From Atrina japonica (taxonomy: Eukaryota > Mollusca > Bivalvia > Pterioida > Pinnidae), in the NCBI GenBank assembly GCA_030159075.1, contig BROG01000235.1:496001-560000 (forward strand): a DNA stretch of 64,000 nt. The letters run 5' to 3'. Positions 34,852-46,222 of the stretch are shown one piece after another. The first letter of the stretch is position 1; each line of letters starts with the position of its first letter. Under the pieces are notes generated by a model. The model was not told where the DNA came from and made no database searches. It saw only the letters and a program-made list of their open reading frames with translations. The position numbers were made by a program, and so were the translations under genes.

Positions 34852-35878
34852 CTGATATGAAGTCAAGTGTTGATATCGGGGGTGATATGAAAATGATCAT
34901 ATTATAAATTTTTCGAGCGCCGCCTCTTTTCAGTTTATAATGCTGACATCATAACTGAAAAGAGCCGGCCTGGGTCAGTCAGTAGCGCTCGACACTTAAT
35001 CGTGAGGTTGTGAGTACAAGTCCAGGCGATGTCAGGTTGGTTTCCTGTCCTTTGGATGAGACAGTAAAAAACCAAGCTACTGTGTCACAGTAGGTGTCAG
35101 CACATTAAAGAACCCTCACTGCTCAATGGCTATAGGTGCCAAGCATAGGCCAAATTTGAAGCCCTTCATCAGCATTTTGTAACGTCTCCATATGAGTGAA
35201 ATATTCTTGAGTGGGACGTTAAACAACAATAAACTAACAGTGTAACTGAAAAATTGTTGATTGTGGCATAAAACACTATTCAAAATTCAAAAATTCAAAA
35301 TTCAGTGTCAAATGTCATGACTGAAATGTTTCTTATTGCTTGACAATAGAAATGAATATTGGTTCACAAACAATTGTATATGGGTACGATATATAATCAC
35401 AAAATACATACATTATTATTGATCATATACCTCCTACTAAATATGGCAATTTTGCATTTGTGACACTATCAAAATCTGCCATTCATATCAGAAGGGGGTG
35501 TAATATGATTCCAAATCTATATATCCTGGCCCACATCAGAACGTGGTTTCCATTATATCAGTCGTTACACTCTAAAATGTGAGAAAGAATTAACTGAAGT
35601 TTATCACAAAAACAGGTTTATCATACTGGACTATCTCATAAAGAAAGAAAGCAAGAGTCATTTAAAATGATGACATAGAAAATATTGTTCAGTGATGAAA
35701 TGAATAACACAAACACTTGAAGGAACCATTGTTTCCATAATGGTTAGCCAGTACATGGAAATGTTGTAATTAGAATGTTGTTTTTTTGTTTTATCTCTTG
35801 AGAACTGGTACAAGATCTAAGTTTGTAATATGATCATCTTCATATCATCCCCAATATCAACACTTGACTTCATATCAG
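34852..35878. mobile_element. Element bounded by 53-bp inverted repeats, carrying a nested SINE
   Basis: CTGATATGAAGTCAAGTGTT at 34852 is repeated inverted at 35878, with about 90% identity over 53 bases (through GATGATCATATTA). The interior contains the RUDI-like SINE at 34963-35237. Beyond the right arm, related phrases (GGGCTGATATGGGAG, GGTCATATAATA) recur, so the true boundary may be wider. No ORF is recognised. Confidence 0.5.
34963..35237 (+). mobile_element. RUDI-like V-SINE, nested
   Basis: It has the same head, body and GAGTGGGACGTTAAACAACA end as the copy at 23321. The flanks share TAACTGAAAA (34952-34961 and 35243-35252), a likely target-site duplication inside the tail of the older SINE. 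Confidence 0.72.
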
Positions 35879-36003
35879 CCCACAAGTCCTCCGGACCCTC
35901 GGGCTGATATGGGAGTCTTGGTTTTATATGGGATATGACAAGAAAATGGTCATATAATACCGGTAATCTATATTTATACTATCATGGCAACCATATTACC
36001 TTG

Positions 36004-36560
36004 TCCTCTAACCACCAGGTCACGGGGCTCTAACCACCAGGTCATGACTCTGACTGAACACCAGGTCATGATATTCTTACCACTAGCAAGGTCAGGACTT
36101 TCTGACTAACCAACAGGTCAAGAAGATGTAAGCTGAAGGTCATGAAGCCCTAACTTCTATGTCATGGCACTGTAACCACTAGGTCAGGACTCTCTAACTA
36201 ACCACCAGGTCATTAAGCAGGCCACAAAATAACAGAAATTGTCCTAACCCATTTACAGATTACGATAAAAGGAATGACCGTAACCTGCGGGTTATGATAG
36301 TAATAATGAAGACGTAATAATGAAATTCATTGGGAACGGAAAGGAGGTCACGTGATTTGAATTTTTTCGTAACCACCACATAACCTGAATGATCGCTTCC
36401 ATGTTATGTTGTGGTCTGTGAAGCTCTAACCAACAGGTCATGAAGCTCTAACTAACCAACAGGTCATGACACTGACTAACCAGCAGGTCATGAAGCTTTT
36501 ATATCTAGGTCATGAGGTTCTAACCATCAGGTCATGGGGTTATACATGGTACATGGCCAT
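36004..36560. repeat. Irregular minisatellite of CAGGTCATGA units
   Basis: About 25-30-base units (CTCTAACCACCAGGTCATGA) occur in two blocks, 36004-36215 and 36420-36560, separated by a 193-bp TIR element. Confidence 0.8.
36222..36414. mobile_element. Small TIR element splitting a minisatellite
   Basis: CCACAAAATAACA and the inverse of TGTTATGTTGTGG form a 13-bp TIR (1 mismatch) around 193 bp. On both sides the sequence is the AACCA-CAGGTCATGA minisatellite, so this looks like an insertion into it. No coding capacity. Confidence 0.5.
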
Positions 36561-37811
36561 GAAGTCTGTCAGAAATGTCAGAAGACTAGACATTTTAATG
36601 TACACTTATAATTGTAGGGTAGTGTAATTTGAAGATGGTGTTGATCCTGTAAAATGACAGATTTATTATGAAGTCAACTTGAAGTCTAAACTAATCCATG
36701 TGTACTGGTAGTTCACATTCACTGAATGAAATTAACATGTTCTCCAAAATGGACTTGTCCAATATCTTCCATAGGTGCATGTAGGAAGCAGATAGTTTAT
36801 TTGGACTTTTACTAGATATGTCTCTACTGTTTGTAGGTTTTAAAAGTAGATTTAAATGTAGTAGAACATTACAAACATGTGTAATATGTTGTTTATTATC
36901 ACTACTTAAAAAAGATCATGTATGTGATTGGATAAATGGCTTAATTGTTTTTTTAAAGAGCTTGAAGATTTTTGAAGTGGTAGTGAAGAGTTGTTCATCT
37001 ATGTTTGTTACATTTGTGATATACTGTTGGATGCGTTGCAACCCAAATTTCTAGCCCAATTACCGTTTGTTTGTTGTTATTTTATTTGTAAACATCTACA
37101 AATAAATATAATGTGACAGATTCAAACCAAGAGTTATGTCCCTTGAATCTTCACTATACCAGGTAATAACAGGTAACACACAAACAAATACAAGATATTT
37201 CTTAATATTTACATGAAAGAAATAAATAAGATATTTTATGACAAATATCACTCTTCCACATTTATATATTTATGTAACAAGTATGGTAATGATACACAAT
37301 GCAAGTAAACAATTGTTTGTGTGAGAAAAATTACTTTATGTACATATAATTATATTAAAACATTTCATTGAATGAAACAATACATTGCTGAAACAATGTA
37401 GGGTACTGGGGTTTCAAACTCATTTTGATTTGGCATAATTCAGTAATATTATGGGGGAGCATATTACTCAATCTTCTAAAATTGGTTTTTGACCGACTTA
37501 TCTCTACTGAATCTTTCATTTTCAAATTTAATAAAGCTACCAATGTGGTATTTTACATAAGACAAAAAGGTTCTCCCTGATATATAGTGTTTGAAAGCTA
37601 GAGAATCACCCACATAGATTAAATGTTTTAAGATTAGAAGATGATATACCTCCTTGGGCAAATAAATATCTCCTTGCACCTCCCACTTTGAATAATTTCT
37701 TGATCTGCAACTGCAATATTACACAAGTGACCGAGTAATCAAGTACTCGATCGGAAACACATTTGCTTAACTGGTAAATAGAAATGGACTGATTTGACAA
37801 CCCTGATATAG
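36561..37811. other. RhoGAP intron 1, possible decayed transposable element
   Basis: The minus strand holds three short open stretches between 37800 and 37355 (for example LSNMLPHNIT and LDYSVTCVILQLQ) that could be shattered retroelement reading frames. No motif is strong enough for a family name. Confidence 0.25.
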
Positions 37812-37999
37812 ATGCAGTGGAATCTCGTTATCTCGAAACTCATGGGACCGCCCCTATTACTACGAGATTTCTGGAATTCGAGATTAGCAATATTTTAATT
37901 GATGTATTATTATATCTATAAAAAAATCGGAACCAGAATTTCAACCTTGACTTATCCAGAATTTCAACTCAACCAATTTCACCATAATGAGATTCCAAT
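37812..37999. mobile_element. Pogo/Tigger-like MITE
   Basis: The left end CAGTGGAATCTCGTTATCTC and the inverted right end (ATAATGAGATTCCA) form an imperfect TIR. The form CAGT-GAA-CTCG-TA-CTCG is typical of Tigger/pogo elements. It is about 190 bp, lies about 80 bases upstream of RhoGAP exon 2, and has no coding capacity. Confidence 0.55.
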
Positions 38000-38082
38000 A
38001 TATATATATTTAAACTAATATACATGTATCATTTGGTTAATTTCAATTTCAAGTAAGATATATTTTTCTTTGTTTATTGCAG

Positions 38083-38304
38083 GAGGATCTATATGCTAAT
38101 GTTAAAGAACTTCATGGGGATCATCCACCGCCAAAAACAGAACAGTCTGATCATTTACCACCAATGAAAGGAAACCACCTAAAGACTTTACTTGATGTCT
38201 GGGATATGTATCTGGATCCAGAGAGTAACCGCATATTTTATATCAACAAAGAATCGCAGGAAAGGACTTGGAAACCACCCAGACCATCAGACAAGAGTAA
38301 ACAG
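38083..38304 (+). CDS. ARHGAP12/27: RhoGAP exon 2: first WW domain
   Basis: This exon has 74 codons, is phase 0 at both ends, with acceptor TTGTTTATTGCAG and donor AAACAG|GTAGAT. It begins EDLYANVKEL, continuing the YVNL/YANL-type linker, then a Pro-rich stretch (HPPPK, LPPMK). The WW domain spans about residues 256-285: Trp258, the central aromatic pair F270-Y271, Trp281 and Pro284. The sequence QERTWKPPR at its end is the form seen in vertebrate ARHGAP12 (recollection). WW domains bind proline-rich ligands. A SINE is inserted about 45 bases after the donor. Confidence 0.92.
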
Positions 38305-38348
38305 GTAGATAATAAGTCATGTATATTTGGGTCTCCATGTGTGACTAC

Positions 38349-38470
38349 ACCTCCGTGGCAAAGTGGTTAGAGCATCACACTCTAAACCATGAAGTCTCTC
38401 ACCTCAACGCAGGTGTTAGCCTGCTGGAACCCAAGCTGATTTTGTGAGAAAGTTTGCCAGTGTGGTCTCT
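38349..38470 (+). mobile_element. tRNA-derived SINE, partial, next to RhoGAP exon 2
   Basis: CCTCCGTGGCAAAGTGGTTAGAGCATC begins about 45 bases past the exon 2 donor. The body is shortened at GGTCTCTTC. Confidence 0.65.
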
Positions 38471-39296
38471 TCTGCCTGACTTTTGTTTTTGGTTTTTGCA
38501 GCCTGACCAAATCTCCTGTTCTTTGAAACTTTAAAAAGTGTGTGGTTATGCTATTTACTGACAGTGATAATTGTTGTTGATAAAACTATATCTGAATCTG
38601 AATTTAAAAAGATAGGCTATTGATTAAATCCAGCATTGTCAAATTCTGTAGGATCACAAAATTGTCTGATAAAATGAAGAGCAAAACATGTACATGTAAC
38701 CACACATACTCATTATGACTCATCTTAAAATGTCAAAATAAAGTTGGATATATACATTACTAAACAGGAAAACGAAAGATACAAAATCTCTCCATTGACA
38801 TTTAAAATATGAAGTATTTATTATGTAGACAAAGGCCTGCATATGCAAGAGTCAATTTAGTACTTCCTAGATTAAGGACAAGACATGAAAACCAGTGATA
38901 TGTGTGAGAAATATTCTTGTAACAAATTTAAAGGCATATACGCTGTCATTTTGATAAAAAAAATATCCCAGGATTAGATTGAAACTTTGATTAAAAGGCT
39001 AAAACGATATAATTTCATAGAAATTTTAACATTATGTATATTGCCTAGAATGAATGAAATATGCAGGTGATTGATATTCCAGCCATTCTTATAAAAATAC
39101 AAATGTTTACTCGCCAATTATTCACATTTGATTTTTTTCACAAATTATGAGATTATAACAAGTTTTTTTTTCAACCCGGCATTTTTAAAAAAATATTTTA
39201 TGTGTATAAAATTTCAAATATTTGAAACTTTAATACAAACAAAAAACCATTTTGACAGATTTGATGCTTTTTAAGAGCATGTATTTTTTACCTGTC

Positions 39297-39620
39297 CATC
39301 TGTCTGTCTTATTGCCTAGTCTGTCTTACTGTTTTGACTGTCTTACTGCCTTGTCTGTCTTACTGCCTTGTATGATATGTATTACTGCCTTGTCTTTCTT
39401 ACTACTTTGTCTGTCTTGCTGTCTTACTACCCTGTCTGTCTTATTGTCTTGTCTATCTTACTACTTTGTCTGACTACTTTGTCTTATTGTCTTACTTCCT
39501 TGTCTATCTTACTGTCTTACCACCTTGTCTATCTTACTGTCTTACCACCTTGTCTAACTAACTGTCTTACCACCTTGTCTGTCTTACTGACTTACCACCT
39601 TGTCTGTCTTACTGCCTTAC
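39297..39620. repeat. Pyrimidine-rich tandem repeat of TTGTCTGTCTTACTGCC units
   Basis: Units of about 17-29 bases consist of CTTACTGCCTTGTCTGT and CTTACCACCTTGTCTAT variants. Open frames here are incidental. Confidence 0.85.
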
Positions 39621-40208
39621 AATTAAAAAAAAACCAAACAAATAAAACATGGAGTTTAGATTTGTGGTAACATTGTCATGACATATGAATGAAAATTACA
39701 TGGGGGAAACAAAAATATTGATTACAGTTTACACTCATTAGCTGGAAGTTACTTATATCCTTAAGGATTGACGAATTATATTAAATCCTGTGGTGAGCCT
39801 CAACTGTGATGATGTATTTGTATATCAATATAGATATAAATATCGAGTCAGGAAGTAGGATACACAAATTATCAGTACTTCATATTATGCAGCTGGAAAC
39901 AGCATTGGATGTTTGACATTATTATTTCTTCCTTTGTCAAGCAGATTTGAAATCTTTTGACATTTTTTTTATTTTTTGACATGATATCAGTAATCATACA
40001 AACATCTCTCTTTTTCTTATTATGTACAATGTATAGTGTTTTTCTGTACCACAATCTCTCTGTCTGTCTATCACATCTTACTACAAAAGTTATCATGGTT
40101 TACTCCGTAGTATTTTAGCATAATCATGTAGATGTTTAGCCATGCTAGCGTCAGTCTTATAAGATCAAGGTATCCTATGCTAACTATGGTAAGCAATATT
40201 CAATAACA

Positions 40209-40430
40209 AATGGGGCCCTATGACTGAGTGGTTAGAACATTACACTTTAAACCATGAAGTAGCTCACTTCAGGTTTACACAGATTCGAGTTCACTGGAAC
40301 CTTAGCTGATTTTTGTGAGAAAGTTTGTAAGTTTACTTCTGGAAGGCCAGTGGTCTCTTCCCAGGAACAATGTATCCAGGTTCTCCTCTCCACCACTGAA
40401 ATTGGCTGCTACCATATAACTGACTATTAA
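40209..40430 (+). mobile_element. tRNA-derived SINE, same family
   Basis: ACTGAGTGGTTAGAACATTA opens the copy. GGAAGGCCAGTGGTCTCTTC and CCATATAACTGACTATTAAA mark the body and tail. A minus-strand RUDI-like SINE follows immediately at 40433. Confidence 0.68.
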
Positions 40431-40432
40431 AT

Positions 40433-40554
40433 ATTGTTTGTTTGTTTGTTAATTGTTGTTTAATGTCCCACTCAAGAATTTTTCACTCATATGGAGACAT
40501 CCCGAAATGCCTGTGAAGGGCTTCAAATTTTGGCCTATGCTCGGCACTTACAGC

Positions 40555-40585
<31 letters not shown>

Positions 40586-40718
40586 AAACCTATACTGTGA
40601 CATAGTTTTTACTGTCTCAGTCCAAAGGACAGGAAACGACCTGCTGCCGGCTGAACTCGAACTCACGACCTCTCAATCAAGAGTCGAGCGCACTACCGAC
40701 TGAGCCAGGTCAGCTCGA
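40433..40718 (-). mobile_element. RUDI-like V-SINE, minus strand
   Basis: Reverse copy: TTGTTGTTTAATGTCCCACT at the start and CTGAGCCAGGTCAGCTCG at the end. An apparent plus-strand ORF inside (40491-40703) is incidental. Confidence 0.72.
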
Positions 40719-40799
40719 CTATTCAAATATCAAATTCAAAACTATAAAAAACAAATCCAAAGTCATAAGTCATACCAGTAAGTAAATTCATTTCATCAG

Positions 40800-41032
40800 C
40801 CTGGCACTGACTCTAGGTCCTAACTCCAGCCTTGTGCTAATCCAAGCCTTGTTCTAACTCCAGCCTTGTCCTAATCCACGCCGTATCCAAAATCGAGCCT
40901 TGTCCTAACTCTGATAACCTTTAGTAAAATGGACTCTGAGATTGATAACCTTTAGTAAATGGACTCTGAGACTAATAACCTTTAGTAAATGGACTCCGAC
41001 ACTGATAACCTTCAGTAAAATAGACATTTTCA
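40800..41032. repeat. Two adjoining short tandem repeats
   Basis: First, 40800-40905 holds units of about 20 bases (CTCCAGCCTTGTCCTAA). Then 40910-41032 holds units of about 30 bases (GATAACCTTTAGTAAATGGA). Confidence 0.8.
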
Positions 41033-41093
41033 TTGTCATCAGATTTTCGCCATTTTCACCTTTCCATGAGAGGGCAAATTTTGAACAAAAACA

Positions 41094-41235
41094 ATTTGGC
41101 TGAGTGGTTAGAGAACTGGGACTTAAATATGCCATTTCTCTATTTAAGACAGCATGGTTCCAGGTTTGTCTATCTGAAGTTGTTTATATGAGAAAGTGTG
41201 CAAATTTATTGACATAATACTTACATGTATGTCCT
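41094..41235 (+). mobile_element. Eroded tRNA-derived SINE
   Basis: TTGGCTGAGTGGTTAGAGAA, GGTTCCAGGTTTG and TATGAGAAAGTGTGCAAATT retain the order of the SINE family at low similarity. Confidence 0.35.
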
Positions 41236-41277
41236 TTCTCTAAGTATTTTGTTATTGGGTTTTCAGATTAACAATTA

Positions 41278-41462
41278 AAATAGAGGGAAACTTGTATAGA
41301 ATGACCTCCTTAGGGACACAAAAAAACTGGTCTTTATAGGGAGGTGGTCTTAATGTAGAGATTGATTTGTACACAAATGGTACTGTTGGGGACAGCAAAA
41401 AATGGTCTTTGTGACCAGGTGGTCTTTATACACGGGTGGTCGCTAAAGCAGGTTTAGCTGTA
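41278..41462. mobile_element. MITE, 'TATAAAGACC' family, copy 5
   Basis: The interior is nearly identical to copy 1 (GGTACTGTTGGGGACAGCAA, GTGACCAGGTGGTCTTTATA). Both termini are eroded (AGAGGGAAACTTG and AGGTTTAGCTGTA). Confidence 0.6.
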
Positions 41463-41487
41463 ATTCCTCTATAATTCCAACACCAGT

Positions 41488-41940
41488 TTGTCTTATGCAT
41501 TCTGATCTATTGTCTTATGTGTACTGGCATATTGTTGTATGTGTACTGACACTGTCTTGGGTATACTAGCACAATGTCTTATGTGTGCTGACATCATCTT
41601 GTTTGTACTGACACATTGATCTATGTGTACTGACATTGTCTTTGGTATACTAGCACAATGTCTTATGTGTGCTGACATCATCTTGTTTGTACTGACACAT
41701 TGATCTATGTGTACTGACACTGTCTTGGGTATACTAGCACAATGTCTTATGTGTGCTGACATCATCTTGTTTGTACTGACACATTGATCTATGTGTACTG
41801 ACATTGTCTTTGGTATACTAGCACAATGTCATGTGTGCTGACATCATCGTGTGTGTACTGACACATTGATCTATGTGTACTGACACTGTCTTGTGTGTGG
41901 TAACACTGTCTTATGTATACTGACATATTGATACATTGCA
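41488..41940. repeat. 84-bp higher-order tandem repeat of ~21-bp units
   Basis: A four-part unit (TGTACTGACACATTGATCTA, TGTGTACTGACACTGTCTTG, GTATACTAGCACAATGTCTT, ATGTGTGCTGACATCATCTT) repeats about four times. The minus frame reads a 28-residue period and is incidental. Confidence 0.88.
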
Positions 41941-42685
41941 GGGTTTTCTGTTATGGATGATTTCTGTGTCTCTGATGCATAAAATATTTTTGGGATGTAC
42001 AAAATGACTAGAACTGTGTCCCTGAGAACACTGTACCTGTCAATTTTGCATTAATTTTATGTTTAAATGGTCTTTTACAATAAATTGTATAACAGTTTAT
42101 AAACTTGTTTATTTCAGGTAGGCTACAGTCATATTGCTGTAAGAAAAATTTCTGTATTTGAATAGGTTGTTATAGCTGATTTGAAATTTTGTATATCATT
42201 GGAATATATCAAGTCCATGTTACTCAATGGGACTCACCCATTTTACTCAGGTCATCAGGACTCACAAATATTTATTTTGTGGGTCTCAGGGACTCACTAA
42301 AATTCAGCCCTAAGGTAAAAGCCTGACATTATTGTTTCATATATACTGTTACATCTACTACTGGCTCATAGTACAGAGTTTTAAACTCATCAAACCCTGA
42401 AAAACAATGAACTCTTGAAGTATTCTGTTTTTTAATTAATGACCTAGGCCAGTTCAAATGTGTCTTTAGGGGTGATTGGGTTAAATGTTAAAAGCAAATA
42501 ACTGTGTCACAGTTTATTGTTTTAAAGGAAGTATGTTTTCAAATGAGATAAGGAAGTGGACTAATGAAATCTATAAATTTATGTGAATAATTTTTAAAAA
42601 GTAATGTGACATAGTGATTGGATGTTAAATTTGAACAATTTACTTTAAGCAGATGATACAACTAAAGTGTTTGTTTTTTAACCAG

Positions 42686-42823
42686 GTTGAAAAGATGATT
42701 CCTCTAGGGAAAAGACCTAGTGCCCCAGAGATAAAAATCACAAATGATACACTACCAAATGGTTGGAAGGTGGAAATAATTGGGACAAAATCCTATTATA
42801 TAAATACATCTACCAATGAAAAG
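42686..42823 (+). CDS. ARHGAP12/27: RhoGAP exon 3: degenerate second WW; GC splice donor
   Basis: This exon has 46 codons and is phase 0 at both ends. The acceptor is TTTTTTAACCAG (AG at 42684-42685). The donor is GAAAAG|GCAAGT, a GC rather than GT donor but otherwise a perfect match to consensus. The peptide contains LPNGWKVEIIGTKSYYINTS and ends TNEK. It has the first Trp (319) and the aromatic pair (329-330) of a WW domain. The second Trp position is filled by the first codon of the next exon (Trp339). From memory, vertebrate ARHGAP12 has the same arrangement, with TNEKW at this junction, so no exon needs to be missing. Confidence 0.88.
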
Positions 42824-43228
42824 GCAAGTATAAATATTTATAAGAAATTTGATTGTAGGATATTGCACATAACCATTGCATCTGCAATTGACCCAAGTTT
42901 GTATCAGTAAGTGTGAGCATGTCTTCTGGAAGAAAATAACCTTTTGCAGAGTATAGTCATTTGTGGTATACATTTGTTGATGGAAATACAACCAATCAGC
43001 ACTCAGACACAATTTTACATCTTTTAATTTGCATTTATATTTTCGGCATCATGTCAGTATTATCTCTTATTGGCTCACCTCTACAAAGTTGAGGAGTGGG
43101 GGGAGCTATGCTAGATCTAATGCATCATGTCTGATGAAGAGAATTGGTTGATGTCAAGTTTACCAGCTTCTACAACTGGTGCACAAATATGCTGTTCCTC
43201 AGTTGCTGGATCACTTATGTTTTTTTTT

Positions 43229-44426
43229 TTTTTTTTTAGCTCATCTGAGCCGAAGGCTCAAGTGAGCTATTGTGATCACTCCCCGTCCTTTGTTTGGGGT
43301 CTGTCCGTAAAATTTTCATATTTTCGACTTCTTCTCAGAAACAACTGAAGGGATTTTTACAAAATATGACAGGAGGCAAGTGCTCAAAGTCCTTTACCAA
43401 GTTTGTAGTTTTCAGCCAGATTGGCCAAGGGGTGGATCCAGGTCGGGGCATAATAGGTCCAAAAAGGTATCCCTCTTTAAAATTCGTCATCTCCAGGATT
43501 GAATAATGGATTGTTTCTGAGTGATCTACATGGATGTATGATTCAAGTTTGTATTTTTCATAAAAATTGGAATATTAATTTTTGACGCTTTTTTTTTAGG
43601 TCTTTTTAGACTCTGTCATTTTCATTTATTTTTGCATGATTTCCTCATTTATTTTTGCATGATTTCCTCAATTATCTCCCCTTGCATTCTCTTTGATGCA
43701 TTCATTTAATGTGTTTTACTTGTAGTGAGGTGGAGAAATATTTTTGTGCAAGAATTTTGCCAAAATTTAATTTCTAATATTTTTAATGAATTTTTTAAGA
43801 CTGCAAAAAAGAAGAGGGTGCATTTTTCACACTATCACTTTTTGTTTCAAAACTACTGAAGAAATTTTGACAAAACTTGACAGGAAGCAAGTGCTCAAAA
43901 TCCTTTACCAAGTTTGTAGTTTTCTGCCAGATTGGCTGAGGGATTGATCCAGGGCAGGGCATAGTAGGTCCAAAAAGGTACCCCTCTTTAAAAATCTTGT
44001 TCTCCAGAACCACTACATGAATTGAAAATTGAATTGTTTCTGAATAATATACATGGATGTATGATTCAAGTTTGTATTTTTCATAGAAATCGGAATATTA
44101 ATTTTTGACTTTTTTGTAGGTCTTTTCAGATTTGTCATTTCATTTCATTTTTGCATGATTTCCTCAATTATCTCCCCTTGCATTCACCTTGATGCATGCA
44201 TTTAATGTGTTTTACTTGTAATTACATGTAGGTGAAGAAATATATTTGTGCAAGAATTTTGCCAAAATTTAATTTCTAGAATTTTTGATGAATTTCTTAA
44301 AATAGCAATATATATGTTTCCTGGCTAGATCAGCCAACATGTACATATTCTTCTTGGTCTTCTTTCCACATTTGTAGATGGTTTTCAGGTGAGCGATTGA
44401 GGCCCTCTTGGGCCTCCTGTTTCCCT
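43229..44426 (+). repeat. Long bivalve dispersed repeat with internal duplication
   Basis: It starts after a T-run with TAGCTCATCTGAGCCGAAGG and ends CCCTCTTGGGCCTCCTGTTT. Two internal units of about 540 bases (43380-43780 and 43860-44330) share GCCAGATTGGC, GGTCCAAAAAGGTA and GATTTCCTCAATTATCTCCC. Short ORFs here are incidental. Confidence 0.65.
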
Positions 44427-45099
44427 TTTGTTTTGTTTTTTATTTAATTAGATAACCCTTATCAGTTATTTGGACTTACTGTTTTCAATGATGTGGTTAA
44501 GAAAATGGTGGAGGTAAGGTGTTCATACTTCTACTGCTCATACAACACCTAAACTTGAATTGTATCGTTATATGGTATTTTATCAGATGCTAGCTTAGTC
44601 ATGCATCCTTTTGAAGAAATGGCCCTGTTTTATTTTCTTATTTTCAATGCTGTGGTTAAGAAAAATTGTTGTAATCAACCAGTTGCTTATGAACATTTTC
44701 TGCTCTTTATTTCTTACATGTAAATGTCTTCTAGATTTGCAGATTATGCAAACTAGGTCAATAGAATTTAGCACCACTTTGAGTTCCAAATAGAAAAGGG
44801 TGGGTGGGATCGATGAACAATTCACAACTGAGGTTTTAGCCAAGGTTGCAATATTGATCAATGTCATCTGAGACTGATTATTTTTCTATCTTGAACTTAA
44901 ATATGGTGCTTGATTATTTTTCTTGCACCTGGAAAGGTTGAAATCCTATTTGTTTACAAACATGTGTTAATCAGTTTGACCTATTTTAGTAGCTGCATCA
45001 CTCACCATTTGTTCATCCACCGAAAATTAATATAAACTTGTCAAATACTCACATATATATTTATTTCGTTTCATATGATTTCAGTAAGATTTCATTTTT

Positions 45100-45370
45100 T
45101 TGGTTCAAGTGAGCTTTTCTGATCATCTTTTGTCTGTCGGCTTCCTGTTTGTCCATTAACTTTTTACATTTTCAACTTCTCCAAAGCGGCTTAAGAGATA
45201 TTGATGAACTTTATGGGAAGCAAGTACTCAAGTTTGTCCACTTCAGTCAGATTGAACCAGGGATGCATCCAGGATGGGGCAAATTGGCCTCAGGGGGTAC
45301 ACCTCTTTGAAAATCTTCACCTCCAGAACTGCTGCATGGATTGAAAAACTAATTACCTCTGAGTGATCTA
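45100..45370 (+). repeat. Fragment of the long bivalve dispersed repeat
   Basis: GGTTCAAGTGAGCTTTTCTGATCATC and CACCTCTTTGAAAATCTTCA belong to the same family as 43229-44426. It is cut by the 750-bp TIR element at 45379; the phrase GAATCAAATTTGATAATTTC resumes after it. Confidence 0.55.
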
Positions 45371-45378
45371 CATGTATA

Positions 45379-46128
45379 TACAGTCAAACTTGTATATAAA
45401 GACCACTCAGGGGGAATTACAAAAAATTCTTTATAGACAGGTGGTCTTTATATACAGGGTCACATGTGATATTATGAAATCCAAGGTATCGGAGATGACT
45501 TTTATTATTGATAAGATGTAAGACAATTACCCCATTGCAGTCCAGAATACGAGTAAACAATTCATCAGTCATTCAACAATGATATTTAAATGATCCTGTT
45601 TGTGAATACACCTTGTCGCAAAGTGTGTCCTCTCTGAATTTTTTTCGTTTTAGTCTTAGTCTTTTGCCGATTAAGTAATCCTCATCGGAAACTTAGGTCA
45701 TTAATTGATGATTGAAAACAAAGCATCAATCAGTCAGTGATGATTGTTAGTTCCTAGTTGTAAAAACACCCTGTCATAAAGCACATCTGAGTGCCTAATT
45801 ACTACCCAGGTTGTTAATTGACACCTCCAGGTGTGTTGTGACCGTCAAAACATCGTGTATTGTGTAACATGTTGATTAGGTCTCGAATTGTCCCGCGAGA
45901 ATTATCTACGAGTTATCTCCCGTCCACAAGTAGTAAGTGTGTAAGCAGTCACTATACACAAGTAGGACAACCACCGGCGGACAAAATATAGCGGTCGCCG
46001 GTTGCGTAAGGCAGGTGGTCGCTATATATGGGGTAAATATATAGTAATTCTCAATGGGCAGTCCAAATACGGTTGTTATGGACAGGAAGTCATTATATGA
46101 GGGGGTTGCTAAGGCAAGTTTGACTGTA
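45379..46128. mobile_element. Longer relative of the 'TATAAAGACC' MITE, 750 bp
   Basis: The ends TACAGTCAAACTTGTATATA and GCAAGTTTGACTGTA are a 14-bp perfect TIR with TA tips. GGTGGTC...TATATA phrases occur subterminally on both sides. Its unique interior (about 45460-45980) has no ORF I recognise. It could be a longer founder of the short MITEs or a MITE with an insertion. Confidence 0.58.
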
Positions 46129-46222
46129 TATGAATCAAATTTGATAATTTCGTAGAAGTCTGGAAATAAATTTTTGCCAAGTTTTTGGCGGTCTTTTAGA
46201 CATTATCATTTTCATTTATTTG

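Noticed and set aside
39252..39670. 73- and 100-codon ORFs rich in Leu/Cys/Tyr
   Set aside because: They derive from TTGTCTGTCTTACTGCC tandem repeats.
43127..43506. ORFs in the AGCTCATCTGAGCC repeat (also 46282-47485)
   Set aside because: They recur in diverged repeat copies with frame breaks; no conserved protein motif.
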